In this document: piece by piece, positions 1-43,620 of the stretch
Layout: each line of letters begins with the position of its first letter
Position numbering within the stretch: the first letter of the stretch is position 1
Source of the DNA: Trochalopteron elliotii
Taxonomy: Eukaryota > Chordata > Aves > Passeriformes > Leiothrichidae
Length of the DNA stretch: 64,000 bases
Direction of reading: 5' to 3'
Assembly (NCBI GenBank): GCA_024734555.1
Contig: JANPWX010000614.1
Location: forward strand, 476,148-540,147
The notes under the pieces: model-generated
Told to the model about the DNA's origin: nothing
What the model saw: the letters and a program-made list of their open reading frames with translations, nothing else
The model's database searches: none
Position numbers and translations under genes: made by a program

Positions 1-1272
1 CAAAGTCATCTTTTTTTTGTATGTGTACAGTTGTGAAGTGGAAACTTTTTTTTTTTTGCCCTTTGTTGGTGGAATTGTGATATTGTGGAATTTGCTTAAA
101 GCAGATAGTTATGGCTTCTTTACACTCTCTGCATGTTCAACCTTTCAGGTATTTCTCACCCCCGATGCAAAATCAGTTCTCCATGCTTAGAAGTAATGCA
201 CATACTTGAATTTTAATAATGTATTTTATGCATGTGTAATTAAAGTGCCTGTCAGTGGTGCACATGCCTTGCAGCTGAACTACCAATAATGGTACTCGGA
301 GGTATTTGCAGAAAAGCTTCCCAGCTTCCTAAAGTAAAGCTGAAGAAGGCTGTGTTTGTGTTGGACCCGATGGGTATGGATACCTGCTTTGGCAACAGAT
401 CCACATCACACTTTGTCTTCCAGCCTGGGTTTGCTGCCAGGTGGTGTACAATGCCAGCCTGAAAGAAATTAACACTTTGTTTGCCATGGACTTTGTGTAT
501 TTGCCTATTGAGATCATCTGGAAAGGTCAAAAATGTCACATCTAAGTTCATTGAGGGACTAATGTAATTCACAAATTAGGTCGTTAATCCTTCAGGAATT
601 CCTTGTGTGAACAGACACACTGTTCATTTTGCTTGTTCAGAATAGGTGCAAGTCTGAGCTTTTGAAGAGTTTAGTATCCAATAAACAGGACTTGACAAGA
701 GGAGGAAATTCCTTATCCTTTAAATATTGGCTTTAGGCTGTAGGTTATGCACAAACCAGATTTCATTTATCGCTTTTGAAGTCAACTTTCACTGTAATGG
801 GTATCTAAACCACTGTAGACTTGAGAATTTGTATTGAAAACCTGTTTCTATTAAAACTAAATAGTGCCAGTTTCTAACAATGGTAATTTCTGTGAAGCTG
901 TACAGAAAATCACTGTGTTGCCTTCGATCTCAGCTAATGGTATGTGGGGATGGAGGAGTTTTTTTGTTGGCAGATAAAAAAGGAGTTTTGGAATTTATTT
1001 CTATGGATATAATATTTCTGCTTATCCCATTTTAGTGAGTATTCAGGGCAATGACTTTAGGGATGCTCTGGAATGGGGGTGGGAGGGGGAAGGGTGTTCC
1101 TTCTCTGGAATTGAGAGACCACCTTCAACCACTTTCTGTTCTGATTTTAAGACTTTAAACCTGGCACCATGAAATTTTCAAACCGCAATATTCAAAGCTG
1201 TACAAGTCCCTTCAAGAAATACCATTCTCTGAAAGTCCTGATCCTGTACATGATACATACTGTCTTACCTAG
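1..1272 (+). other. MAPK8IP3: MAPK8IP3 intron (partial)
   Basis: This is the 3' part of the intron before the first in-window exon, ending in the acceptor gtcttacctag. I looked for the preceding JIP3 exon and did not find it here. Nothing else is recognised; an open frame at 252-572 (minus) looks like chance. Confidence 0.8.
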
Positions 1273-34040
<32,768 letters not shown>

Positions 34041-36810
34041 GAATTCCTCTTCTCCTACAATGTAAGTGTCCCTCCTCCCGCCCAAATGCCACGATGTACA
34101 TACAGAATGCCTGCATTATAACTCCTGCTGGAAAGTGACCCTGAACAACTGCAACGGTTCCTGCCTTGGACTGTGACCCCCTTGAACCTCTGAACTCGCA
34201 GCTTTCATCTCGGGCACGTAATGCTTTTGGCGCGGTTAGGTTCTTTTTCTGCCCTGGAGTTGGCATCTAAAAGGAGAGAAATGGCAGTACACCATGAAGT
34301 GAGCTTGGAGCCAGGACTGTGGGAAACTTTGCCCAGTGTCAGGAGGGGCAGCTGGAGAGGGGTGGCTCAGGTTCTTGGACAGGTTGCCTCACTCCCACCT
34401 GCATGAGAAAGAAGTGTGTCCCCAGGCATTCCCTGCCAAAGCAGTGATGGTGAATCACTTCTGCAGCATCCCAGCAGAAATCCTTCTAGTTCACCAACAG
34501 ACTCTTCATCTTACCCTTATTCACCCTTAATCACAGAATAACATCCTCTGGACTTAGAGCAACCAAGGGTCCAAGGAACCCTCCAAAGAGCATCATGGTT
34601 TCAGCAGCACTTCAGCTGTGGGGCTGGAGAAGGCAGCAGCACCCTTACTGTGGGGGATCACATCCTCCATCTTTGCATGGGGAAAGTCCCTTCCTCTGCT
34701 GCTGCTGATGCCTCAGCAGTCGTGCTGCGTGCCTGCCTGTGTGTGTCCCAAGAGAATTGTGTGGTGGGCTCACGTGGGATATGGGTCTTTGATTGTCAGG
34801 GCCAAACAGCCATAGTAGCAAAAAGGTACTGGAACATTGCTTTTTTAAGACCAGAAAAGGCAATACTTTTAACTCTCCCTTCCAAAAATGCCATACAGTA
34901 AAGAATTCCTGAGTTCGTTCTGAAAGGTTCATGTGGTGGTTATCTCTGCATTGCATTTGGTGGCTTTTAAAAGACAGGCAAGGGCAGATGGTGTTGATCT
35001 GCTGTGAGTTCTACATTAACACATTGAGATTGCCTCATCTCAAGGCTTTGTCTCCTTTTTAGGACCTGCTGAAAGATCGCTTTTCACAAAGACTTGGAAA
35101 ACAGACTTGGCAGTCGGTTAGGAAAGACTGGACAAGTGCAGTCAAGGCTATGTCTCACCTGATGTCACAGAAAAAGGAATTGAGGCTAGATTCCTGACAT
35201 TTTTTACCTACTATCACAAGCACTGACTATGCTAGTAAGTAGTTTGAAAAGCTGGAAATTTCTGACTCCTGGAGACAGCCCCCAAGAAAAGTGGTAATAG
35301 CCCTTTCTGTCTAAGCAATGCAGAGTTATTGCAGATGTACGTCCTGCTTACAAAAGAAGCAGCAAAAAATGGGGCCAGGGAGAGTGGTTTTGAGCTTAAG
35401 ATGCAGAATATGGAAGTTCCAAGTGTAGAGGCAATGGTGTGTTCTCTCTTTCTGACACTGTCCCACAAGGACAAATTCTGTGTCCCTTGAGTCTTCTTTT
35501 CTGGGTGTGCAGGACTAGGGCAAGTTGCATTTGTTAGTGATGAATTTGGAAGCTCCTAGTGGTCATCTTGTTTCTTCCCTGATCTGTACAGCACTCCAGG
35601 GTTCACAGAGATGTTCTTGTGACAGCATGGGGACAGCTGGGCAAGCCTCCATCTCCTGGAAAGCTCACCACTGTGTCCTGTGCTTGCTGCCATGGACCAG
35701 GCTTGTAGGTCTTGGTGTGCTGCAGAGATGCCATAATCCCAGGGGATGCTCTAACATGGCATCTCTCCTCACACAGCAGAAGATACAAGTTTTGTATCCA
35801 CACTTCAGGAAGGATTGAGGCATACATTTTCCCTGCAAGAAGGCAAGAGACCTGTGAACAGAGGCCTCAGTCAGGCACAGTGGTGCCCATACGTGTGAGC
35901 AGTGCTGGTGACGTGCACCCACCACAGCACTGCTCCCCAAGGCAGGAATCCAGCCACAGGGCATCTTCTGGCATGTGCATACTGGGCTCTGGGAGTAGCA
36001 CAAGGTTAAGGGATACTTGGAGCCACCACCTGAATGTTGGGGGGCCTTTCACCAGGGACATCTCGCTGGGGTACTGCTGACCATGCCAGGCTTCTCATTC
36101 ACTTTCACCATATGCTTTCTGCTAGGAAGACTGCTTTGGATCCCAACACAGAGTGCATTGAAGTTAACAATATAACAGTTAGAGCACAGACTCCACTGTC
36201 ATGTTATAGTTCATCAGTTAGGGCCAGGCAGATTTCAGAATTTGGGCTAGTTGAAGGGAAAAAACAGCCCTAGTAGGGCTCAGTTCCTTAGCTCTGTCAG
36301 CTCTTTCTTAAGAAAATCAGAATTGAACCATTTGTACCACTGACTATTCTGTATCTTGTTTGAGCAGTTGAAGGGACAGCACTTGGTCTTCTGTCACCCA
36401 CTGGGCCCTAACTACACGAGGAAATCTCCCATCAGGTTCTTTTCCAGCTCAATGCCATGTTTTCCTCCAAGAGAAGCACATGGCCCAGAGGGGCAGCTGC
36501 AGGGAGGAGACCCAGCCTCTGCTGATAGCTCCTGTGGCCTTGGGTGGCTGCTGGGCATCAAGGTGAGAACTGACTGGCTTCAGTATGCTTCTCTGTCATA
36601 TCTCCACTGTGATGTATGTAAAGTATCTTGTATGTTACAAAAGGATTTTTAAAAGTGTCTTAAGGCCTGTAAACTCCGCTGTTTGGTCTGAAGATGGCAT
36701 TCTGTAAAGAGCCTGCTGTATGAATACGTTCCCGTGCTTTGTCCCCTATGCTATCAACAACAAACCGTATCTGTTCTGTATGATGTAATAAACACGTTAA
36801 CATCAGCTTG
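34041..36810 (+). other. MAPK8IP3: MAPK8IP3 3' untranslated region
   Basis: About 2.75 kb separates the stop codon from the only AATAAA seen downstream (36787-36792). The ORFs in it look like chance and no splice signals are needed. The last 200 bases are A/T-rich, typical of a 3' UTR end. The length is inferred from the signal; transcripts would be needed to confirm it. Confidence 0.75.
36787..36792 (+). promoter_or_regulatory. MAPK8IP3: Polyadenylation signal AATAAA for MAPK8IP3
   Basis: The canonical hexamer lies in GATGTAATAAACACG, followed 20-40 bases on by the GT-rich TTTGTTGTGTTCC, the expected downstream element. Confidence 0.85.
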
Positions 36811-39380
36811 GGCAGTTTGTTGTGTTCCTATGAAGACACTGGGATTGCTGCTCAGTCTTTAACAGGACACTTGCAAGGGTGGGAATGCAGTTCAACTGTT
36901 GAGCAGTTCAGTGGCAAGAAATTAAATGTGGATGGCTCACAAGGTTGGAGGAGAAGGGGCTGGTCCAGCAAGCAACAGTGCAATCTGTAGCTTGTACCAG
37001 TGGCAGAAATAAAAGGTGGCACAACTTCAGAAATAGAAACTGGAGCAGAAGAGCATTCACCTGCTGGCTTGCTGCAACTTTAGTCAGGGTGGCCCTTTCA
37101 GGTGAACTGCCAGGGATAATACATCAGGTCAGTTTTCAGCACCGTACAGGGTGGCACTTCACAGTCCCACAGGCATTGGTGATACAATGCATCATTTGAC
37201 TGCAGGGAGCCCCTCAGTCCCAGCAGCATTTGGACACCTTCATAGTTATTTGTAGAACTGCATTGATTCAAGGGCTAGACGTGGCAGTGTACAAGGGAAC
37301 CATATCCTTAAGACTGGAGAGGAGCTCCAGGATCTTCTGCCCCGAGCAGGGAGCCCTAAGGCAAGTCACCTCCATGACCAACGCAAGCACTGTGGTGTGG
37401 CACAGGCCAGGGTGTAGTACAACTGGCAATGCCTCTGCAGTTAATGGAGGCACCTCAGCAATGAGGTTTGGAAACATGTGCTGTGATCCGTCCCAAATCC
37501 CTGGGGCTGCACCCTTCAAAGTGGACAGGAGCCGTTTGAGCAGGGCCCTGGGTGAAGTACAGCCATGTCTGGTGGCTAAGGAAGCAGGTCACTGCCACCA
37601 CCCTTCAAACAATCCCCACATGTTGGTAAACTATCTCTGAGGTAATGTACAAGTTTGGGAGGCCCATCAGAGCTCACAGCATCTTCTGGGCATGGAATAC
37701 AACACATGCTAAACGGGCTGTGCAGTTTCCCAGAAGGGACCTTCACTATCAGGGTAAGGCTCCCAGGCTGCCCAGGGCTCTGTGAGAAGACACCCAGTCA
37801 GTCCCCCTATGTGTTATGACCCTGAGCTCACCAGCAGGTCCTAAATGTCCTGATCAGTGACACCTAGACCCCCACCTGTACAGGAACCCTTCCCTGCTGT
37901 GGCCCAGGAGCCTCACTGAAGTGCAACCTGAGGTCTTCAACATGTGTCTGCCTCCAGTCACCCCTGGATAGACTCCTTGGATCTGGGGGGTTGGATTTTG
38001 ACTACATCATTTTCAGAGATCCCGCCTCACCCAAGTTGCTGGGTGAGTCTATGCCTTATCAGCTCCATCTGCTTTTGCTGCTGCCTTAGCTCCCTGGTAT
38101 ACTTTGGTCACGGGTCACTTCTTGCCTCTCCGGGGCTGCTGCGACCAGCACTCGAGTCTGGCCACCGTGGCAGATTCTGTGTGCCCCGTCTGGGAGACAC
38201 TTCCTCTGCTGGTACTACATTCAGATCCTAGCTGTGGAGGACAGAGGACTAGACTGTTCTACTCATTCCATCTGACTCACAGCTACACCTCCCTCCCATC
38301 TCCCTTGTTCTTGGTTTGTGTTCAGTAGTACTTCAGTCGTGAGGGCAGGAAGACACCAGCTCGGCTCAGTGCCCTGCAGTGGAAACTATGGGAATCAAAC
38401 TACTCCCAGCCACAGCAACTGCTATGGGAAGGCTCACAGCCTCAAACTGTGCCTGTAACACTACTGATTCTCCCATTCCTTCTGGAGCCACAGAACTAGA
38501 TCTGGCACATGCTCTGCAATGCTCCTGCCAGAACAAGGCAGGCTCAGTTCTTCCAGATTCTGCTCCTCACAGGACCAGCTTTTAACTCACAAGAAAAGCA
38601 TTCATATCTCATAGCATCGTAATCCTTCACAAGCCTCTGGTGAGGAACCCTATGGAAATACAGGTAGCTGATATCAATCCATGTGCTCCTGCTTGATGAT
38701 GGCCATTTCCTGCTGGCTGGGGCCACATGTTCCCAGCCTCATCCAGGCCACACACACTGAGTGGAGTAGAGTCCAGTTTGTGCCCTCCCTCACTAAATCC
38801 CTTCAGGCTGTTTTGTGATTTCAGGTTACTGCAGTAAACAGAACACCACTTCCTGAGTACCTGCAGACACAGGAACTAAACAGTTACTTCTGCAGGGAAC
38901 TGATCTATAGAGCTGCACAGCTCTGGTGCTCCCCACACCCAGACCAGACCCTCCAACAGCCTTTGACACAGCAGCAGCATCTGCAGCCACTGCAAGAGAA
39001 GATGAAATACCAGGAACTGTGCTCAGGAGCTGCATGTTTTAATGTTCACAACATGCTGCCCTGGAAGAGGGGTCATTTACAATTGGCTTCAAGTGCTAAT
39101 AGCCAATCCCACCTCCTTTGCATCACCAGTACTAAAATAATTTCTCCTATCTCTTGACAGCCATCTTTGGGAGTAAGGGATATATATCTTTGGATTATCT
39201 TAGTATGGAAGTCATGTTCCTCACTTCTTGTTCACTGCCTTCACATGCAAGTAATCCAGAATATTCTGCAGTGTTCAGAGAACCAGATGCTGTGCCTGAG
39301 CTAATGGCTCTGCATTTGGCCGTCATGATGATCTCCAGGCATTGAAAAAAAAAATGAGTTTTCTTAGAACTGTGCTGCAG
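36811..39380. other. Intergenic region between convergent MAPK8IP3 and MRPS34
   Basis: About 2.6 kb lies between two convergent 3' ends. I read both strands for NME3, which occupies this spot in human, and found no exon with nucleoside-diphosphate-kinase motifs. Open frames at 37230-37640 and 37268-37519 show no recognisable domain. No repeat family was recognised. Confidence 0.6.
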
Positions 39381-39393
39381 AATTAAGAAAACA

Positions 39394-39399
39394 TTTATT
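39394..39399 (-). promoter_or_regulatory. MRPS34: Polyadenylation signal for MRPS34
   Basis: TTTATT on the + strand is AATAAA on the minus strand, 373 nt past the MRPS34 stop codon. Confidence 0.7.
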
Positions 39400-39771
39400 T
39401 CCATTTGCAGATATATTTTTTTCCACAGTTCTGTGAAATACTGTGATATACACAGTCATTTTTCTGTGATTCATGCAGGACCCAAGTTATGCAGAAATTT
39501 TATGCTCCAAAGAACTGCAGCTGGCTGACTGGAGCTGTGTATTTAGAGACTATGCAGAGAACCAAGAAGACTCCTCTGCTGACTGAAACCAAAAAAGACT
39601 CTGAATATATCTGCATCTTCCTTTTTAGATGAGGTGACTGTATAGGGCTGAGAAGAAAGCTGGAAACATCCTACCACAATGGGCACAGAGGGGCTCTGTA
39701 AGACCCCTGGTGCACTGGGCTTCTAACAGGCAGTGAGAGCATGTGGGATGCTCAGGACACAGAACAAGTCT

Positions 39772-40049
39772 TTATACCAGTGTCCCTGCAGCTTTTTTCT
39801 TTGCCCGCTCTTGGGGAGAGGCTAGCACCTTCTCCAGATCAATAATTGGTTCTTCCATGATTGGTTTTCCCTCCTTCTGCCACTGTGCAAGGATCATGGC
39901 TCGGAGCAGTGGTGGGTATGGCAGGAACCGAACAGTCTCCTCAGGCACAGGGGTGAATTTCTTGAAGGCCTCCTCCTCGTGTTTGGGCACCATACGCCAG
40001 TCGTGGTACATGGCTTTGTCAATCTCCCTCACCTCCTCTTCAGTTTTGC
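39772..40049 (-). CDS. MRPS34: MRPS34 exon 3 (terminal coding exon)
   Basis: The acceptor ctttttcccag-like sequence precedes the exon, which completes Gly, then reads [20 protein letters not shown] through [19 protein letters not shown] to AAGTLV and TAA. The preceding intron is 849 bp and A/T-rich toward its 5' part, with nothing recognised. Confidence 0.96.
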
Positions 40050-41360
40050 CTGGGAAAAGACGATGAACACCAGTGTCTTATACTATCACAGTAAACTGCC
40101 TCCAGACACATCACATGTTGACTCTTTGGCACCCAAAATGCTACAACAGGCAAGAGTAAACAGAGTTTTCAAAGAGCTGGACAAATTATTCCCTGTTATA
40201 CTATAGGATCTCACTTCTGTCCTTGAGAATCGAAACAGAAATAGGCTAGAAGGACTACAGGCAAGATGTTCCAGCTGTGTGGGTGACTCCCTCTCTCAAA
40301 GTTTGCCTTTGTCTCTCTCAAGTTCCATTTCCATGGCTATGGAATAAGAGTAATTTCTCCCTACACTGATGAAAGCTTCCTGGAAAACCAAGAGTTAAAA
40401 GTGCTCAACAACTTAAAAACTTACGAATGAGTACTATTACAGTAATTTCAGAAAGGGAAAATTGTATACTTAATATAAAGCAGCTCTAAAAAGGAAAATT
40501 TATTTATACAACTCGAATCATTAATTTAAAATTCCAGTAACACAACTTATTTCCCATTCCACTTTTTCATTTTCAGTGACAATTTTAATTGGAATATCCT
40601 CATGTTCATACTGTGTCTTGCTCTGAAAGTCGCAGAATAGTCTGTCAGCTCATCTAATATGCTTTTAGTGTTACTGCTCCCCAAGGTCACACTGCACTGG
40701 CTCTCCCACAGCATTCCTTGGAAAAACATTCCGAAGGGGCTAGATCCCAGCTTTTGAAACGCGGGGAACTTCTTTTCCCATTAGAAGATCTGAGAAAAAA
40801 CAAATTTCTCCCGCAGGGAGCCCGCGGTTTCCCTGCCCCACACTCACGCACTCCGTGCTCTCTAGCCCTGCCCCCATGTGTGGGAAAACCGGTTTTACCT
40901 TTGAAGGTCAGGTAGCCCCAGGCTCTTCCATGGTCCACGTTCTGCAAAGAAAAGAGGAACCTGTTGAGGGTGGGTCGCGGCGGGGCGGCGGGCGGGAGCT
41001 GCGCAGGGCGCGACGGGGCGGCGGGCGGGACGGGGCAGGTACCTCGGCCATGTAGTCCGCCTTCACCTTGGTGATGACCCAGTAGCAGGGCTCGTCGTGC
41101 GCCCACAGCCAGGACTTGCGGGTGACGGTGCGGCCCACGCCGAAGCGCGGTAGGCGGCAGAGCAACGCGAAAAGCCGGTTCTCGTTCCGCACGTCCTCCC
41201 AGGCCCGCACGGGCAGCCGTTTCTGCGTCAGCGACCGCCGCATGGTCTCGTAGTCCACGGCGAAACGCTGAGAATCCCGCGGCCGATCCTTAAGCGCCCG
41301 GTACTCGCGGATCTTCTTGGCCATGGCGGCGATGGGCCGGTGCAGCTTCTTGCGGGCCAT
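39772..41360 (-). CDS. MRPS34: MRPS34, mitochondrial small ribosomal subunit protein mS34
   Basis: mS34 is a mitochondria-specific protein of the 28S small ribosomal subunit, needed for mitochondrial translation. Minus-strand exons are 41360-41043, 40941-40899 and 40049-39772, giving 212 residues plus a TAA stop; human is 218 residues as I recall. Family hallmarks seen are [52 protein letters not shown] and [15 protein letters not shown]. The start ATG (41360-41358) sits in a near-perfect Kozak context, GCCGCCGCCATGG. The frame is open further upstream, but only via a GTG, so I kept the ATG. The C-terminal tail is Lys-rich and shorter than in mammals. It is convergent with MAPK8IP3. Upstream lies a GC-rich region with the N gap. 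Confidence 0.97.
40899..40941 (-). CDS. MRPS34: MRPS34 exon 2
   Basis: This 43-nt exon reads [14 protein letters not shown] plus the first base of Gly. The acceptor is ttctttgcag and the donor gtaaaa, both on the minus strand. Confidence 0.95.
40981..41030 (-). repeat. MRPS34: GC-rich 33-bp-period repeat in MRPS34 intron 1
   Basis: CGGGGCGGCGGGCGGGA occurs at 40981 and again at 41014 inside the 101-bp intron. The + strand carries many GGG/GGGG runs, so it could form G-quadruplexes on the non-template side. Confidence 0.85.
41043..41360 (-). CDS. MRPS34: MRPS34 exon 1
   Basis: This 318-nt exon (106 codons) reads [20 protein letters not shown] through [20 protein letters not shown] to KVKADYMAE before donor gtacct. 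The basic N-terminus can act as a mitochondrial targeting region. Confidence 0.97.
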
Positions 41361-41495
41361 GGCGGCGGCCAAGAGCGCGGAGCCCGGCCGAACAACCGAG
41401 CGCCACACCGGCCCCCGCCTCTCCCGGAAGCCGCGCCGAGCCCCGCGGAAGTCGCCCCGCCCGTCGCCACGGACAGCCGCAGCCTTCCGCGTGGC

Positions 41496-41684
41496 TACCA
41501 GTCAGATTTAATTTACCAGTCTATAGCCAAAACCCCGGGGCTGACCTATACAGTTTCTGCTTAAAGTCTACTCATTAAAAGGGTGGTCTCACTGTGCTGG
41601 CATTCCATGGCTGGAGCAGCTCAGAGGAATTTGTCTCATCCCGGTACGGAGTTCCATGACCCGGCTGCTGCTCGTCAGCCTGAC
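41496..41684 (+). repeat. Left arm of a perfect 189-bp inverted repeat
   Basis: Every base is the reverse complement of 42154-42342. The arm ends exactly at the N gap. It is preceded by TCCGCGTGGC, the same ten bases that restart the sequence after the gap. Confidence 0.98.
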
Positions 41685-41872
41685 NNNNNNNNNNNNNNNN
41701 NNNNNNNNNNNNNNNNNNNNNNNNNNNNNNNNNNNNNNNNNNNNNNNNNNNNNNNNNNNNNNNNNNNNNNNNNNNNNNNNNNNNNNNNNNNNNNNNNNNN
41801 NNNNNNNNNNNNNNNNNNNNNNNNNNNNNNNNNNNNNNNNNNNNNNNNNNNNNNNNNNNNNNNNNNNNNNNN
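41685..41872. other. Assembly gap, 188 N
   Basis: Unsequenced or unresolved bases. Translations that run across it (for example 41583-42263) have no meaning. Confidence 1.
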
Positions 41873-42153
41873 TCCGCGTGGCCCAGCCGCCCGCGGTGGG
41901 TGCTCCCAGGCTGCTGCTGCCCGCCGAGCGCATGGCGTGCCGCGACCCCTCGCTGCGGTGCGGACCCGCCGGTGCCAGCAGGTTCTGTGTGCTGGTCGGC
42001 TCTCGAAGGAGCCGGGCTTGGTTGGTGCGATGCATCTGAACAGCGTCTGCTTTAGAAAAATCAGAGCAGATTCAGCTGTGCCAGGGAGCGTTCAAAGCCT
42101 GAGTAAAGCAGGTTTTAGGAAGATTAAAGTAACAGGTTTGGCTCGGGTCTTCA
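41873..42153. other. GC-rich spacer between gap and right arm
   Basis: The first 140 bases are CpG-rich and probably belong to the MRPS34 upstream region. No gene is recognised on either strand. If the left arm and gap are an artefact, this sequence continues directly from 41495. Confidence 0.5.
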
Positions 42154-42342
42154 GTCAGGCTGACGAGCAGCAGCCGGGTCATGGAACTCCGTACCGGGAT
42201 GAGACAAATTCCTCTGAGCTGCTCCAGCCATGGAATGCCAGCACAGTGAGACCACCCTTTTAATGAGTAGACTTTAAGCAGAAACTGTATAGGTCAGCCC
42301 CGGGGTTTTGGCTATAGACTGGTAAATTAAATCTGACTGGTA
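42154..42342 (-). repeat. Right arm of a perfect 189-bp inverted repeat
   Basis: It is the exact reverse complement of 41496-41684, running from GTCAGGCTGACGAGCAGCAG to AATCTGACTGGTA. Its end overlaps an 18-bp tandem unit, GACTGGTAAATTAAAT, at 42317 and 42335. The match stops inside the second copy. Confidence 0.98.
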
Positions 42343-43440
42343 AATTAAATTAGAAGAGTTTTATTTTTTTTTCTTTGACATCCATATCTTAAATTAAAGG
42401 AAGTGCAGTAATTCCCCCATTGCTGCAAAGTCCTATATTGAAGGCACTCAGGGTACTGAGTGGGTTTTTCCAACAGCCAAGAACAACGTGTGAGGAGAAA
42501 GAGGTGTGTTCATGTGTGCTACACACAAAAAAAGTAAACCACACATTAAAAAGGCTGACAATGCTCTTAAGACTAATATGGTGCATCTCTTGAAAAAAGA
42601 CAGCGGTATAGGAGTAAGCAGGAGGTACCTCTGATTAAGTTGAGAAACACCAGTTTAGAATAAAAGACTTGATCTCAATCCACTCAAATTTGGCGGAAAT
42701 AGCAGAGCAGTTAAACCACTTATTACAGGGTACAGAGTTGGGAGCTTGTACCCAGTGGTTGTGCAGCACGAAGATCACACTCGTGTCCGTTCAAGGCACC
42801 TAGACATCAGTTTCTGTGAGTCCACAGAGCAGAAGAGGTGACAAGAATGCTTGAAAAAATGTGAAATTGGCTTTGTTAGATGGACTGAAATTAAAGGCAT
42901 CACCACATGCAGCAAGTCATCAGGGAAAACCAGGCAGCTCCACAACAGCCGACCACATACGGCGTCTGCCCCTGCCCGGGAGAACGAGCGCAAATCATAC
43001 TCCGAACCCACCCGTTCCTGTCGTGGCCCGCGGGGCTAGCGGGGGATACATATGCAGTCGGAGGGCGGCGAGCAGCGGCAGCAGCGAAGCCCTTCAGTTA
43101 CTGTTTCTTAAGGGGAATTGTATCAACAGAATCGCTGTTAATTCGGGGGTGCTGCAGTGCTCTTCGCTGCCCCGGCACAAACACCGGCCCCAACAGGGGC
43201 GGCAGCCACCACCAGAGCGGTTCAGCAGAGTAACACCGCACCACGGGCCGCCACCGACACTTCCGACGATGCGCTTCACACCGAGCTCCAGCCCAACAGC
43301 CCCTTCAAGCTGACGTCGGGCGGCTGGCGCCGGGAGCGCCCGACTGAGGGGCCGGATGAGCCCCGGCCCCGGCCCCGCCCCGCCCCGCCCGCCACGCCAC
43401 TGGGAGCCGCCGCCGTCACTACGAGGAGGGAGAGGGGGCG
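42343..43440. other. Intergenic region upstream of GLYR1
   Basis: The first 600 bases are A/T-rich, with nothing recognised. GC and CpG content rise from about 42950 toward the GLYR1 promoter. Around 43362-43392 a run of CCCCGG/CCCCGCC blocks offers several Sp1-type sites. Confidence 0.6.
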
Positions 43441-43460
43441 GCCGCTGACAGCCCTTCCAC

Positions 43461-43503
43461 CCACGTGACGGTCCGCCTGCCCACGTGACGCGCACCCCCC
43501 AAT
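43461..43503 (+). promoter_or_regulatory. GLYR1: GLYR1 promoter: twin CACGTG boxes and CCAAT box
   Basis: CCACGTGACG occurs at 43461-43470 and again at 43481-43490, exactly 20 bp apart, the form bound by bHLH-ZIP factors such as USF and MITF/TFEB. A CCAAT box (NF-Y type) lies at 43499-43503, about 80 bp upstream of the start codon. The block sits in a CpG island. Function is inferred from motif and position. Confidence 0.7.
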
Positions 43504-43579
43504 GGGCGCGGCCGCCGCCCCCCTTCGCCCTGATCGCGCTCCCGGCAGACCCCGCGCGGCGCGGCCGGTCTGTGTCGGT

Positions 43580-43590
43580 AAGATGGCGGC
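43580..43590 (+). promoter_or_regulatory. GLYR1: YY1-type motif over the GLYR1 start codon
   Basis: AAGATGGCGGC is the consensus YY1 element, typically found just downstream of a start site. Here its ATG is the initiation codon, which implies a very short 5' UTR if it is used in the usual way. A purine at -3 and G at +4 give a good Kozak context. Confidence 0.65.
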
Positions 43591-43620
43591 CGTGAGTCTG
43601 AGGCTCGGAGACCTGGTGTG
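43583..43620 (+). CDS. GLYR1: GLYR1 exon 1
   Basis: The coding part reads [12 protein letters not shown] and a split Trp before donor gtgagt. It begins the PWWP domain. Intron 1 (2,018 bp) starts with a strongly G-rich + strand (43620-43980) and contains an 18-nt palindrome at 44397-44414. Confidence 0.97.

Noticed and set aside
252..572. 106-codon minus-strand ORF in the first intron
   Set aside because: No recognised domain and no splice or promoter context. Parallel + strand frames are broken by stops.
37230..37640. 136-codon ORF between MAPK8IP3 and MRPS34, considered as a possible NME3 remnant
   Set aside because: None of the nucleoside-diphosphate-kinase signatures is present on either strand.
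41361..41408. N-terminal extension of MRPS34 ([15 protein letters not shown]) resembling a mitochondrial presequence
   Set aside because: The upstream frame is open, but its first codon is GTG, not ATG. The ATG at 41360 has an excellent Kozak context and matches the family start MARKK.
41583..42263. Open reading frames running through the N gap on both strands
   Set aside because: They are made of undefined codons plus inverted-repeat sequence and have no homology I can recognise.
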